Positions 20,241-33,062 of a DNA stretch of 42,404 nt are shown in pieces. Source of the DNA: Synechococcus sp. BO 8801 (lineage in GTDB: Bacteria; Cyanobacteriota; Cyanobacteriia; PCC-6307; Cyanobiaceae); NCBI RefSeq assembly GCF_002252675.1, contig NZ_NQKY01000024.1:1-42404 (forward strand), written 5' to 3'. Position 1 is the first letter of the stretch. Every line of letters starts with the position of its first letter. The translations under genes were made by a program, and so were the position numbers. Under the pieces are notes generated by a model that had not been told where the DNA came from, searched no databases, and saw nothing but the letters and a program-made list of their open reading frames with translations.

Positions 20241-21027
20241 CGGGCTCGCTCAGCCGATAACGGGCGAGCAGCGACGCGATCGAGCCCAGCTCCTCCCCAC
20301 CCAGGGGGGCCAGGGGCGGCAGGGGAGACGGCCGCTGCTCGATGCCGGGATCGGGGCCGGCAGGCCACGGCAGCCAGCGCGCCGCCGAACGGAGCAGGTG
20401 CTCCTCCAGGGCGATCCCGGCGAGCGGCAGGGGATCGAGGTCCGGCGGATCGACGCCGAAGACCTCCCGCCAGAGGGCCGGGCAGGGGTCCAGCTGGATC
20501 GAACCGTGCTGCAGCAGGTGGCCGCCGCGCCAGAGCTGGGCGCTGCCCACACGCTTGGCTCCGCTGGCGTGGACCAGGTCGGCGACGGTGCTGGTGGCGA
20601 AGCAGCTGCTGCGCTGCAGGCTGGCCGCCTGGCGGCCGCCGTGCAGGGGCAGGTCCATGGCGGCGAAGGCCTCCACCAGCCAGGTGAGGGCCCGGCCATA
20701 GACCTCGGATCGGGGTCCCTGCGGCCGGGGCCACACCAGGGCGTAGGTGAGGTCGGCGCCATGGAGCACGGCCCGGCCGCCGCTGGGGCGGCGCACCAGG
20801 TCGATGCGCCCCTGGCGCCGCAGGTCCCACCAGTGGGGCTCCAGCCGTTGCTGGTGCCAGCCCAGCGAAAGCGTGGGCCGCGACCAGCGGTAAAGCCGGA
20901 AGGCCGGCGCAGGGCCGTCCAGCAGCCAGGCGTCGATGGCCATCTGCCAGTCCCCTTCCAGGCACGTGGACCCGATCCAGCGCATCGGCGCCTCCGGCGG
21001 CAGGGGTGGGGCAGGCGGCGCTGTCAT
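20194..21027 (-). CDS. Lipoate-protein ligase A family (BPL/LplA) protein
   Basis: A 277-aa protein of the biotin/lipoate ligase fold. The family motif RRPSGGRAVLHGADLTYALV, which binds the acyl-adenylate, is intact, and SAQLWRGGHLLQHGSIQLD matches the conserved lysine/Gly region, although Gln-Leu replaces the usual catalytic-lysine neighbourhood. It could ligate lipoate or octanoate to E2 or GcvH subunits, and the exact substrate cannot be told from sequence. An internal ATG at residue 15 (MRWIGS) is a credible alternative start. It overlaps the M50 gene tail to tail. Confidence 0.83.
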   Translation of the reverse strand: MTAPPAPPLPPEAPMRWIGSTCLEGDWQMAIDAWLLDGPAPAFRLYRWSRPTLSLGWHQQRLEPHWWDLRRQGRIDLVRRPSGGRAVLHGADLTYALVWPRPQGPRSEVYGRALTWLVEAFAAMDLPLHGGRQAASLQRSSCFATSTVADLVHASGAKRVGSAQLWRGGHLLQHGSIQLDPCPALWREVFGVDPPDLDPLPLAGIALEEHLLRSAARWLPWPAGPDPGIEQRPSPLPPLAPLGGEELGSIASLLARYRLSEPAIGSPSPSAARRPRS

Positions 21028-21100
21028 GCTGGATTCCCGGCGGAGGGCTGGTGCTGGCGGTGGACAGCGGCCGCCGCGCCCTGGGTCTCTGGTTCGAGGC

Positions 21101-21586
21101 TCAGGGGATCACGCTCCAGAAGCCGGGATCGAGCTCATAGCCGAGCACGGCGGCCATCTGGCCGAGGTTGGCGCGGCACTCGATCCCCCCGGTGGCGGCC
21201 CAGTGGTCGAGCAGGAACAGGCGCTGGGTGATCCAGAGCTCCAGGCTCTCGGGCGCGAAGCGGATCCCCTCGGTGGGGCTGAAGCCATGGGGAAGCAGCA
21301 TGGCCACATGGCGGGTGAGCTGGCCGCCGCTGCGCTCGAGCACCAGGGGCAGCCAGGGATGGAGCGCATCGGCCCGCAGGCTCCACAGCCGCAGTTCCGG
21401 GATCTCCGAAAGCTCGCGAGGGTCCTCCGCCTCCCGGGGCCAGTCGAAGTCGAGGGCCAGCCCGCTGGCTTCGGTCAGCAGCGCGGCCGGCGCCAGCGAC
21501 GCCAGGCCCGCCAGGGGGGAGAGGTCGAGGCCGCGCACCTGGGCGGCGGACACCTTCAGGGGCTCGGGGCAGGGTTGGGACGCCAT
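21101..21586 (-). CDS. CRR6-like NdhI maturation factor (DUF1817)
   Basis: A 161-aa soluble protein resembling CRR6 (chlororespiratory reduction 6), which in plants and cyanobacteria helps assemble NdhI into the NDH-1 complex. The characteristic C-terminal half is present: LRLWSLRADALHPWLPLVLE, HVAMLLPHGFSPTEGIRFAP, ESLELWITQRLFLLDHWA. NDH-1 supports cyclic electron flow and CO2 uptake, which fits a photosynthetic neighbourhood. The ATG at 21586 is preceded directly by an in-frame TTG. It is divergent from psaM. Confidence 0.8.
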   Translation of the reverse strand: MASQPCPEPLKVSAAQVRGLDLSPLAGLASLAPAALLTEASGLALDFDWPREAEDPRELSEIPELRLWSLRADALHPWLPLVLERSGGQLTRHVAMLLPHGFSPTEGIRFAPESLELWITQRLFLLDHWAATGGIECRANLGQMAAVLGYELDPGFWSVIP

Positions 21587-21677
21587 CAAGAGCTGTGACA
21601 GGGCAGGGCCGGAGGCTGGACCGTAGCCCGCGATGGCCGAAGAATGGGTCGGTCAAACTCCATTCACCGTCAAGGAT

Positions 21678-21782
21678 ATGGTCACTCCGATCAATCAGGC
21701 CGAAGTGCTGATCGCCCTCATCGTGGCGGCCCATGCCGGGGTGCTGGCTGTCCGTCTCTGCTTCAGCCTCTACAAAGCCTGA
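21678..21782 (+). CDS. psaM: Photosystem I reaction centre subunit XII (PsaM)
   Basis: A 34-aa single-helix subunit of photosystem I near the trimer interface. The protein starts MVTPINQAEVLIALIVAAHA and ends in LCFSLYKA, which fits the PsaM family in length and pattern (short polar start, one membrane helix, basic-aromatic end). AAGGAT three bases before the ATG is a possible but very close ribosome binding site. It is short, so it is easily missed. Its divergent neighbour encodes an NDH-1 assembly factor. Confidence 0.93.
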   Translation: MVTPINQAEVLIALIVAAHAGVLAVRLCFSLYKA

Positions 21783-21854
21783 AGCTGCAGCGCCGCTCCC
21801 TTGGCAAGGCCCCGGCAGGCTGCTACAAGCGGAGGGCTCGCAGCCTTCCCTCAG

Positions 21855-23482
<1,628 letters not shown>

Positions 23483-23582
23483 GGCGATCCCCGGGCCGGC
23501 GCCATTGCATCGGAATCTGCCGATTCGGGCACGGGGCCGCAAGAAGCCGCTAGGAGTCATCCAGTACCACCCTCTGGAGTCC

Positions 23583-24080
23583 ATGGCCCGCACGCTGCGC
23601 TGGGGAGTGGGACTGCTGCTGGTCGTCAGCCTGTCCATCGGTGCCTTCGTGCTCCTGCCCTTCCGCTCCTGGCTGCCGGGCGGAACGGTGGCCGATGTGC
23701 CGCTGAGTCAGGTGGTGAACGGTGCGGCCTTCAACCGGCTGTTTCCCGAGCCCCAGGACGGGGACCAGCTGGTGTTCACCCAGGAGAAGCGGGGCTTCAG
23801 CGAGGCCCGACTCAAGCATGGCAGCGAGGTGAAGGCCCTGCTGGCCATCTCCGATGTCACCACCGCTCCGGAGGCCCGCAGCAAGTTTGAAGCCAGCGAG
23901 AGCCGTCTCCAGGGCTGGCCGCTGGTGGAGCAGGGTGCCCAGGCCAGCGCCCTGCTGGTGGCCGACCGCTTCCAGGTCAAGGTGATCGGCCAGGGGGATG
24001 GACTGGATCCGGAGCAGCGTCAGGACCTGCTCGGGCGGTTCAACCTCAAGGGTCTGGCGGCTCTGCAGGGGGCCGCATGA
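23583..24080 (+). CDS. Membrane-anchored protein of unknown function
   Basis: A 165-aa product with an N-terminal signal anchor (LRWGVGLLLVVSLSIGAFVL) and an extra-membrane domain of about 130 residues. That domain contains VNGAAFNRLFPEPQDGDQLV and EKRGFSEARLKHGSEVKALL. No Cys is present, so it is not a lipoprotein. A role in membrane-associated assembly or regulation is only a guess. The end overlaps the next gene's ATG (ATGA), so the two are probably translated together. Confidence 0.65.
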   Translation: MARTLRWGVGLLLVVSLSIGAFVLLPFRSWLPGGTVADVPLSQVVNGAAFNRLFPEPQDGDQLVFTQEKRGFSEARLKHGSEVKALLAISDVTTAPEARSKFEASESRLQGWPLVEQGAQASALLVADRFQVKVIGQGDGLDPEQRQDLLGRFNLKGLAALQGAA

Positions 24081-24961
24081 ACTCCGTTCTCGAGCGGCTC
24101 GAGCGTCTGCCCCGCCGCAACCTCACGGTGCTGGCCATCAAGGGCCTCAGCACCCTGGTGCCCGGCGGCTGGCAGAACACCACCCGGGCTGACGCGCTGA
24201 TCGCCGACGTGCTGGGCAGCAGCGATCCGGAGCTGATCCGCCAGGTGCGGGCCCGGGCCGACGTGCTGAGCCAGGCGCGCCACGAAGGCTATGGCCGTGC
24301 CCTGAGCCTGTATGACGCCGTCAACCGCTCCCAGAAGGCCGCCGGTGGCCTCAGGCTGCTGGCCAACATCGGCGGCGCCCTGCCGCTGGTGAAACGGGTC
24401 GCCGATCTCACCCCCACCAGCGACTCCCTTCAGGCGGCGGATCTGAGCCTGAAGGTGGCCGCCGAGATGCTGGCCTTCACCCAGGTGAATGGCCTGCCCG
24501 GTGACAGCTTCGGCGACTTCGCCGCCGCGCTGGGCGACTACGCCGGCGAGGCCCGGGTGAGGATGGCCGCCCTGATCTGCTTCGATGCCCTGCTGCCCCT
24601 GGGCGACCAGGCCCTGCAGCGGCTGGATGGCCTGCTGGGAGGCCTCGACAAGCGGGATCTGCACCAGCTGCCCGCCTACACCGGCATGGCCCGACTGCTG
24701 CCGGGTCGTGGTGATGGGGCCCATCTGACCTTCCTGCGCCGGGGCATCGCGCCGTGGCTGGGCTGGGCCGAAGGCTTCAGCAGCCAACTGGGTCTCACCG
24801 GCCAGAAGGCGGTTCAGGCCCTGGAGGGAACCCTGGGCCCCTGGCAGGGGAGCTTCAAGCAGATGGCCACCTTCCTCGACGCCTTCACGGACACCTACCA
24901 GCACACGGGCGTTCAGGCCGTGGCGCGCCGGCTCGTGGAGCGGGCCGCCGCGGAGATCTGA
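24077..24961 (+). CDS. Unknown helical protein coupled to the preceding gene
   Basis: A 294-aa soluble-looking, mostly helical protein, rich in Leu/Ala and with no membrane segment. Recognisable stretches include LTVLAIKGLSTLVPGGWQNT at the N-terminus, ALSLYDAVNRSQKAAGGLRL, and FKQMATFLDAFTDTYQHTG near the end. No known motif is identified. Its start overlaps the stop of the membrane-anchored neighbour, suggesting the two proteins interact. They lie between por and the manganese exporter. Confidence 0.68.
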   Translation: MNSVLERLERLPRRNLTVLAIKGLSTLVPGGWQNTTRADALIADVLGSSDPELIRQVRARADVLSQARHEGYGRALSLYDAVNRSQKAAGGLRLLANIGGALPLVKRVADLTPTSDSLQAADLSLKVAAEMLAFTQVNGLPGDSFGDFAAALGDYAGEARVRMAALICFDALLPLGDQALQRLDGLLGGLDKRDLHQLPAYTGMARLLPGRGDGAHLTFLRRGIAPWLGWAEGFSSQLGLTGQKAVQALEGTLGPWQGSFKQMATFLDAFTDTYQHTGVQAVARRLVERAAAEI

Positions 24962-25000
24962 GGGTGGCTGATGTCGGGCAGTGCCTGACTCCCACACCCC

Positions 25001-25552
25001 CTAGATCGACAGCATCTTGATGCCCAGCGCGATCAGCACCGCTCCGGCGAGCATCTCCACCTTGCTGCCCAGCGCCCCGGAGAGCCGGCGGGCCAGAAAC
25101 AGGCCGAGGTAGGTGGAAACGAAGGCACCCGCACCGATGGCGGTGGAGTAGATCCCGATCGGCTTGTTCAGGATGCCGAGGGAGACGCCGACCCCCAGGG
25201 AATCGATGCTGGTGATGGCCGAAACGAACAGGATGCGGAGGGGCCCATGCACCCTCAGCTCCTCCTCCGGCCCCTTGCCATCACGGTGCTCCAGGTAGGC
25301 CGACCAGCACATGTGGCCGCCCACCGCCACCAGCAGCGCAAAGGCCACCCAGTGGTCGTAGTCCATGATCAGCTTGCGGGCGATGCGGCCCAGCAGAAAG
25401 CCGATGGCCGTGGCCAGGCCTTCCGAGAGGCCCGAGCTGAGGGCGAAGAACAGGGCCCTTCGCCAGGAGAAATGGCGGAATCCCAGGGCGATCGCCGCCG
25501 AGAAGGAGTCCACACTCAGCACCGCCGTGAACAGCAGCAGCTCCAGGATCAT
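25001..25552 (-). CDS. mntP: MntP-type manganese efflux pump
   Basis: A 183-aa six-helix membrane protein with the repeated family motif containing an Asp in a membrane helix: AVLSVDSFSAAIALGFRHF near the N-terminus and SAITSIDSLGVGVSLGIL at the middle. The rest is hydrophobic helices (GVGVSLGILNKPIGIYSTAI). MntP exports Mn2+ in E. coli, and manganese homeostasis matters for photosystem II. It lies 69 bases after chlL on the same strand. Two small GC-rich hairpins lie in the gap, so it may be read from the chl transcript or have its own promoter. Confidence 0.85.
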   Translation of the reverse strand: MILELLLFTAVLSVDSFSAAIALGFRHFSWRRALFFALSSGLSEGLATAIGFLLGRIARKLIMDYDHWVAFALLVAVGGHMCWSAYLEHRDGKGPEEELRVHGPLRILFVSAITSIDSLGVGVSLGILNKPIGIYSTAIGAGAFVSTYLGLFLARRLSGALGSKVEMLAGAVLIALGIKMLSI

Positions 25553-25579
25553 GCCGACGGCCCGTCAGTCCTGACCCCA

Positions 25580-25617
25580 GGCCCCGGTCCGAAAGGGGCC
25601 CCAGGCGCCGTAGCGCC
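25580..25617 (-). terminator. Possible weak terminator or processing hairpins between chlL and mntP
   Basis: Two inverted repeats lie in the 69-base gap: GGCCCC/GGGGCC (25580-25585 with 25595-25600) and GGCGC/GCGCC (25604-25608 with 25613-25617). Neither is followed by a T-tract on the minus strand, so true intrinsic termination is doubtful. They could lower read-through or mark mRNA processing. Confidence 0.3.
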
Positions 25618-25621
25618 GACC

Positions 25622-26584
<963 letters not shown>

Positions 26585-26643
26585 TCAGAACAGATCCCGG
26601 CTGTCAGGGGATCACGCAAACCGAAACATCGCCAGAGAGGCGC

Positions 26644-28329
26644 TCACCGGCTGAAGTGGGCCTTGGCGTCGTAGAGGGCTTCGGCATCGATCCTCTCCAG
26701 GCCCCGTTCGCGGGCGAAGGCTTCGGTGTTCTTGCGCACCTTGCCCCGCACGAAGAAGGGAATCTTGGCGAGTTCGGCCTCACCATCGGCGGTCCAGAGG
26801 CTTTCGAGGGCCTCTCGGACGGCGGCGCCGGCGGTGGTGGTGCCGGGTGCCGGCCCTGTGGTGGCTGTGGTGGCCGGGGCTGGCGTCGGGACCGTGGCCG
26901 TGGCCGTGGAGCCCTCCTGGTCGGCGCCCGAAGCCGCCGCCGGTGCGCCGTCACCGAGGTGGCTGCGGTGGCCGTCGACGAACTCGAAGTCGTGGCGGAA
27001 CATCCCGATCAGGTGCTCCTCCAGGCCCATCATCAGCGGGTGCACCCAGGAGTCGAAGATCACGTTGGCCCCCTCCCAGCCCATCTGGGGGGAGTAGCGG
27101 GCCGGCACGTCCTGGACATGCAGGGGGGCGCTGATGACGGCACAGGGCAGCCCCAGCCGCTTGGCGCTGTGGCGCTCCATCTGGGTGCCGAGCACCAGCT
27201 CCGCGGCCGCCTCGGCCATGGCCTTCTCCACCACGAGGTAGTCGTCGGTGATCAGGGCCTCCAGGCCCAGCTCGGCAGCGGCGGCCCGCACCTCCCGGGC
27301 CTGCTCCCGGCTGTAGCTGCCCAGGCCCACCACCTGGAAGCCCAGTTCCCTGGAGGCGATCCGGGCGGCGGCGATGGCGTGGGTGGCATCGGCGAAGATG
27401 AACACCCGCTTGCCGGTGAGGTAGGTGGAATCCACCGACTTGGAATACCAGGGCAGCCGCGAACGGCGTTCCGCCTCGCTCGGCTGACCCTCCACCTCCT
27501 GCAGCTCGGCCGGAAGGGCCAGATCAAGCACCCCGTGCAGCTCCCGCAGGAAGGTGGCGGTGGCGCCGATTCCGATCGGCACCGTGCGCACCACCGGGGT
27601 GCCGAAGCTGCGCTCCAGCCAGCTGCACACAGGGCCGGCCACCTCGGGGTAGAGGCAGACATTGGCGTCCGCCGTGGGGATGCGCTCCAGGTCGGCGGGC
27701 CGGGCGCCCAGCGGGGCCACCACCGAAACATCGATGCCGTGCTCGGCCAGCAGCCGGGTGATCTCCAGCACGTCGTCCCGGCAGCGGAAGCCCAGCAGGC
27801 TGGGGCCCAGCAGGTTGACCCGGGGCCGGCGACCCTGGTCGCGCCAGCGGGACGGGGACGGCTTGGGGGTGCCCGGAGCCGGCAGCTGGGGCTTGAGCAG
27901 GGTGCGCACCAGCTGGTAGAAGGTCTCGGCGGCGCCCCAGTTCTCCTTCTTGGAGTAGGCCGGCAGCTCCAGGTTCACCATCGGCACCCCCAGGTTCATG
28001 CCGGCGGCCAGGGCGCCGGGCTGGTCCTGGATCAGCTCGGCGGTGCAGCTCTCGCCCACCAGCAGCGCCTCGGGCTGGAAGCGCTCGACGGCCTGGCGGA
28101 TCGAGCGCTGCACCAGCTCGGCGGTGTCACCGCCCAGATCCCTGGCCTGGAACGTGGTGTAGGTGACGGGGGGCCGCAGGCCCCGCCGCTCGATCATCGT
28201 GAACAGCAGGTCGGCGTAGGTGTCGCCCTGGGGGGCATGGAGCACGTAATGCACCCCCTCCATGGAGGTGGCGATGCGCATGGCACCCACGTGGGGGGGG
28301 CCTTCGTAGGTCCAGAGGGTCAGTTCCAT
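26644..28329 (-). CDS. chlB: Light-independent protochlorophyllide reductase subunit B
   Basis: Catalytic DPOR subunit that forms the substrate site with ChlN. The 561-aa product starts [19 protein letters not shown], with Asp36 in [12 protein letters not shown], the unusual fourth ligand of the NB iron-sulfur cluster. Further conserved segments are [17 protein letters not shown] and [19 protein letters not shown]. The C-terminal domain ([20 protein letters not shown]) is separated by a long Ala/Thr/Pro-rich linker, making it longer than many homologues. ATG at 28329 lies seven bases after chlN, so the two are coupled. A 114-base leader separates it from chlL. Confidence 0.96.
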   Translation of the reverse strand: MELTLWTYEGPPHVGAMRIATSMEGVHYVLHAPQGDTYADLLFTMIERRGLRPPVTYTTFQARDLGGDTAELVQRSIRQAVERFQPEALLVGESCTAELIQDQPGALAAGMNLGVPMVNLELPAYSKKENWGAAETFYQLVRTLLKPQLPAPGTPKPSPSRWRDQGRRPRVNLLGPSLLGFRCRDDVLEITRLLAEHGIDVSVVAPLGARPADLERIPTADANVCLYPEVAGPVCSWLERSFGTPVVRTVPIGIGATATFLRELHGVLDLALPAELQEVEGQPSEAERRSRLPWYSKSVDSTYLTGKRVFIFADATHAIAAARIASRELGFQVVGLGSYSREQAREVRAAAAELGLEALITDDYLVVEKAMAEAAAELVLGTQMERHSAKRLGLPCAVISAPLHVQDVPARYSPQMGWEGANVIFDSWVHPLMMGLEEHLIGMFRHDFEFVDGHRSHLGDGAPAAASGADQEGSTATATVPTPAPATTATTGPAPGTTTAGAAVREALESLWTADGEAELAKIPFFVRGKVRKNTEAFARERGLERIDAEALYDAKAHFSR

Positions 28330-28336
28330 GGGGGTG

Positions 28337-29663
<1,327 letters not shown>

Positions 29664-29732
29664 TAGCGGGGACGGTGGGGTCCGCGCCCGACTGCGTTAC
29701 ATCTTTTCGGGATCGTGTGCGGATTCCCGCGC

Positions 29733-30242
29733 TCAGAGGCGGCGGCGGAATCCCTCTCCGAAGCCGATGCTGCGCTCCTCCCGCTCGCCATCGGCGCTGC
29801 GGCTCAGCTTCCACACGTTGCGCCCCAGGCGGCGGGCCGTGAGTCCGCCCCGCTCCACCAGCGCGGCCCCCGGCCGGGCCCCCATCAGCTGGGTGACCTC
29901 GGCGGTGCTGAGGGGAGCGCCGGTGCGGATGGCCAGGTCGGTGATCTCGAGCCGCTGGCGCAGGGCCGCCAGGTCGACCGGGTGATCCGCCTCGGCGGCA
30001 TCCTTCCAGTCGGCGAAACCGTCCCCGATGTCGCCGCCCATGCGGCGCATCAGGCCGAGGCCGATGAAGGCGAGGGCCTGCTCCGGCCGCACTCCCTCAT
30101 CGAGCGCCCGGGTGATCCATTCGGACACCGTGTCCTGGTCGAGGGGATGGCGCAGGGGCTGGGTCTCGCTGGCCACCCCGGGGGCGGAGGAGCCGTCGGC
30201 AGTGACGCCAGGAGTGGCAGAAGCGGTGCGCCGGGTGGCCAT
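29733..30242 (-). CDS. Unknown protein upstream of the chlNBL operon
   Basis: A 169-aa protein with a Ser/Thr-rich start, then a helical central part (SEWITRALDEGVRPEQALAF, GDGFADWKDAAEADHPV) and a C-terminal segment PLSTAEVTQLMGARPGAALV followed by ARRLGRNVWKLSR. The last part looks like a small helix-turn-helix with a basic wing, but this is not a recognised family. It lies 73 bases upstream of chlN on the same strand. A DNA-binding or accessory role for DPOR is a guess from position. Confidence 0.62.
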   Translation of the reverse strand: MATRRTASATPGVTADGSSAPGVASETQPLRHPLDQDTVSEWITRALDEGVRPEQALAFIGLGLMRRMGGDIGDGFADWKDAAEADHPVDLAALRQRLEITDLAIRTGAPLSTAEVTQLMGARPGAALVERGGLTARRLGRNVWKLSRSADGEREERSIGFGEGFRRRL

Positions 30243-30436
30243 GGTCGCGCCTGGAAAGGTTGAACTGGAAGGTATCGGTTGCCTTCGGAGTCGCAAGGGT
30301 CCGGACGTCATGAATCACGATGGAAAGAAGGCATCCATTCGTGTCTCCATCCGGGCGCGGCGCGGCGCTTCCTTCCGTCCCCATGGACCGCTCACTCCAT
30401 CGGCCCTGCGACCAGGCACCCACCCACCGGGGCGAC

Positions 30437-32092
30437 ATGGCGGACCCACGGGAGGATCCCGTCGAGATCGCCCCCGGTGTGTGGTGGGTGGGGGTGCGGC
30501 TGGCCCACGACCACTTCCAGTGCCACACCTATTTCATTGCCAACGGTTCGGACGGGGTTCTGATCGATCCGGGTTCACCGCTCACCATCGAGGGAACCCT
30601 GGCCAAGCTGCGCGCCATCACCGATCTCGACGCGATCCGCTGGCTCGTCTGTCACCATTCCGACCCCGACATCTGCGCCGCCCTGCCCCGGCTTGGGGAG
30701 GTGCTGACGCGGCCTGACGTGCAGGTGGTCACGGAATGGCGCGCCAACGCCCTGATCCGCCATTACGGCCATGGGTTCTCCACCTATCTGGTGGAGCAGC
30801 ACGGCTGGTGCCTGCCCCTGGCGGGGGATCGGCGGCTGGAGTTCCAGCTGACGCCTTACCTCCACTTCCCCGGGGCGATGGTGTCCCATGACAGCGCCAC
30901 CGGCACCCTGTTCTCCTCCGACCTGTTCGGCGGCTTCGTCCCCGACAGCAACGTGCTGGAGTCTGACGATGCCGCCTACATCATCGAGAACGCCCGGCCC
31001 TTCCACCAGCACTACATGCCCAGCCGGGAGCTGCTCAGTGCCGGCCTGGCCCGCATCCGCACCCGCTGGAGCCGCATCGAGCGGATCGCCCCCCAGCATG
31101 GCCACATCGTTCCCGCCGCCATCGTCGATCAGGTCTTCAGCGCCCTCGGCGCCATGGAATGCGGCGTCTACTGCCTGGCCGACGCCGACCTCGACCTCAA
31201 GCGCCTGCTGCGCATCGCCGAGGCCCGGCGGCGTCTCCAGGAGGCCCTGATCCACCAGGGCACGCCCCTGGGGATGGTCCGCGCCATCGGCCACATCCTC
31301 GAATCGGCCGGCCAGGCCAGCAGGTGCGAACTGGCCGTGCTGATGCCCGGTGACGGCTGGACCACCTGGTCCACCGAGGCGGACCAGCCCGAACGGCGCC
31401 AGCCGACCCCCGGCTGGCACCAGATCTGCCTGATCGGCGAGCCCGCCATGGTGCTGGCCATCCGCGGTCGTGGCGCAGCCCCGCCGTTCGACCCCGACAT
31501 GGAGCGGATGGTGCGGGAGTTCGCCGAGTCGATGCGCCCCTGGGTGGAGCACCTCCTGGAGGATCAGCGCCATGCCCACGAGGTGGCCATCCTCAACACC
31601 GCCGCCCTCTGTGATCCGCTCACGGGCCTGGCCAACCGCCGCGCCCTCGACGCATCGCCGCTTCCCGCCAGCTACGCCCTGATCGAGCTGGATCTGGACC
31701 ATTTCAAGCAGGTCAACGACAGCTTCGGCCACGACGCCGGCGACCGGGTGCTGCGGCAGGTGGCGCGGGTGCTGCGGGAGTCGGTGCGGGAGCAGGACCA
31801 GACCTTCCGCCTCGGCGGCGAGGAATTCCTGGTGCTGCTGCCGGAGGCCGACCGGGCCACGGCCCTGCGGGTGGCCGAGCGGATCCGGCTCTCAATGCAC
31901 CGGCTCGATCTCGCGGGGGACGCCCCGGGCGGACGCCTGACGGTCAGCCTGGGGGTGAGCACGACGGCGGCCGAGCCGGCGGCCGATTTCCCCCGCCTGA
32001 TGGAGCTGGCCGACCGGGCCCTCTATGCCGCCAAGGCCGCCGGCCGCGACCGGGTCTGGGTCGCCGACGGTCTCGCCCTCAGCAGCCGCTAG
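30437..32092 (+). CDS. ODP-type beta-lactamase-fold sensor with diguanylate cyclase (GGDEF) domain
   Basis: A 551-aa protein. Residues 8-240 form a metallo-beta-lactamase fold of the flavodiiron/ODP type: [12 protein letters not shown] (His74, Asp76, Asp78), YLHFPGAMV (His143), LFSSDLFGG (Asp162) and PQHGHIVP (His221/223) supply likely di-iron ligands. A middle region (about 255-385) resembles a PAS/GAF-like fold and helical linker. The C-terminal GGDEF domain has GGEEF at 460-464 and an intact RxxD product-inhibition site (Arg451-Asp454) five residues before it. It should make cyclic di-GMP, perhaps in response to oxygen or nitric oxide. ATG at 30437 ([19 protein letters not shown]) is preferred over longer in-frame starts. 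Confidence 0.85.
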   Translation: MADPREDPVEIAPGVWWVGVRLAHDHFQCHTYFIANGSDGVLIDPGSPLTIEGTLAKLRAITDLDAIRWLVCHHSDPDICAALPRLGEVLTRPDVQVVTEWRANALIRHYGHGFSTYLVEQHGWCLPLAGDRRLEFQLTPYLHFPGAMVSHDSATGTLFSSDLFGGFVPDSNVLESDDAAYIIENARPFHQHYMPSRELLSAGLARIRTRWSRIERIAPQHGHIVPAAIVDQVFSALGAMECGVYCLADADLDLKRLLRIAEARRRLQEALIHQGTPLGMVRAIGHILESAGQASRCELAVLMPGDGWTTWSTEADQPERRQPTPGWHQICLIGEPAMVLAIRGRGAAPPFDPDMERMVREFAESMRPWVEHLLEDQRHAHEVAILNTAALCDPLTGLANRRALDASPLPASYALIELDLDHFKQVNDSFGHDAGDRVLRQVARVLRESVREQDQTFRLGGEEFLVLLPEADRATALRVAERIRLSMHRLDLAGDAPGGRLTVSLGVSTTAAEPAADFPRLMELADRALYAAKAAGRDRVWVADGLALSSR

Positions 32093-32146
32093 GCCGGAAC
32101 CGGCCGCCAGCGCCCCGCCCGGGAGTACCCTCCCCTTCTGGACTGC

Positions 32147-32164
32147 CCCTGGCGGCGGCCAGGG
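32147..32164. terminator. Hairpin between the GGDEF gene and csoS1D
   Basis: A perfect seven-base-pair stem CCCTGGC/GCCAGGG with a GGCG loop, 54 bases after the cyclase stop and 70 before the csoS1D start. There is no T-tract. It could end transcription of the upstream gene or be part of the csoS1D leader. Confidence 0.35.
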
Positions 32165-32234
32165 ATCCCGGCGCTTCAACCACCCCGGGGATCGCAACGA
32201 CCGTTTGTTCCGGGGGTTGGCGCCTCGCGCCGTG

Positions 32235-33035
32235 ATGGATTCGCAGAGTGCCCGTTCCTTCCTTCGCGACGACCGGTCGGACGCCCGCAGGAAGGCGGCG
32301 AGTCTGCGGATCACGGGCACCGATGTGAGCGGCGAGGCCTCCGGGGCCAGCTGCGTGATCACCACCGACAGCGAAGGCCGGCGGCTGGCGCGCCAGTCGA
32401 GCCACGTGCAGTCGATCGAACTGCGCACCTACGTCTTCCTGGATTCCCTCCAGCCCCAGCTGGCGTCGTACATGGGCACGGTGTCCCATGGCTTCCTGCC
32501 GATCCCCGGCGATGCCTGCCTCTGGCTGGAGGTGTCACCGGGGATGGCGGTGCACCGGGTCACCGACATCGCCCTCAAGGCCAGCACCGTGCGGCTCGGC
32601 CAGATGGTGGTGGAGCGGGCCTTCGGCTCCCTGGCCCTCTACCACCGGGACCAGAGCAACGTCCTCCACTCCGGCGACGTGGTCCTGGAGGCGATCGGCA
32701 GCCGGGTGGAGCTGCGCAGCCGCTGCGAGGTCACCTGGACCGAGATCATCCGGGCGATCACCCCCGACCACGCCGTGCTGATCAACCGCCAGAACCGCCG
32801 CGGCTCGATGATCCAGGCCGGGATGAGCATGTTCATCCTCGAGACCGAACCGGCGGGCTACGTGCTGATCGCCGCCAACGAAGCCGAGAAGAGCTCCAAC
32901 ATCACCGTGGTGGACGTCAAGGCGGTGGGGGCCTTCGGCCGCCTCACCCTGGCGGGCAAGGAGGGCGACGTGGAGGAGGCCGCCGCCGCCGCCATGCGCG
33001 CCGTGGCCCAGATCAATGCCGGCTCCCGCAGCTGA
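32235..33035 (+). CDS. csoS1D: Carboxysome shell protein CsoS1D (tandem BMC-T)
   Basis: Tandem bacterial-microcompartment protein that forms trimers with a large gated pore in the alpha-carboxysome shell. The 266-aa product has a polar N-terminal extension of about 55 residues. The first BMC domain ([40 protein letters not shown]) contains Glu127-Arg128 in VVERAFG, corresponding to the gating pair. The second domain contains [40 protein letters not shown] and the ending [11 protein letters not shown]. It is 2.4 kb upstream of csoS1, separated by rdgB and the sbtAB genes. Confidence 0.95.
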   Translation: MDSQSARSFLRDDRSDARRKAASLRITGTDVSGEASGASCVITTDSEGRRLARQSSHVQSIELRTYVFLDSLQPQLASYMGTVSHGFLPIPGDACLWLEVSPGMAVHRVTDIALKASTVRLGQMVVERAFGSLALYHRDQSNVLHSGDVVLEAIGSRVELRSRCEVTWTEIIRAITPDHAVLINRQNRRGSMIQAGMSMFILETEPAGYVLIAANEAEKSSNITVVDVKAVGAFGRLTLAGKEGDVEEAAAAAMRAVAQINAGSRS

Positions 33036-33062
33036 GCGTCAGCGGCCCGGCACCCGGCTGGC

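Noticed and set aside
21018..21140. Protein-like plus-strand stretch (LVLAVDSGRRALGLWFEAQG) between the ligase and CRR6-like genes
   Set aside because: It is short and has no suitable start codon. It could be a remnant but cannot be supported.
25489..25496. HIP1 octamer GCGATCGC
   Set aside because: It occurs only occasionally in the window (also near 15654) and shows no notable clustering.
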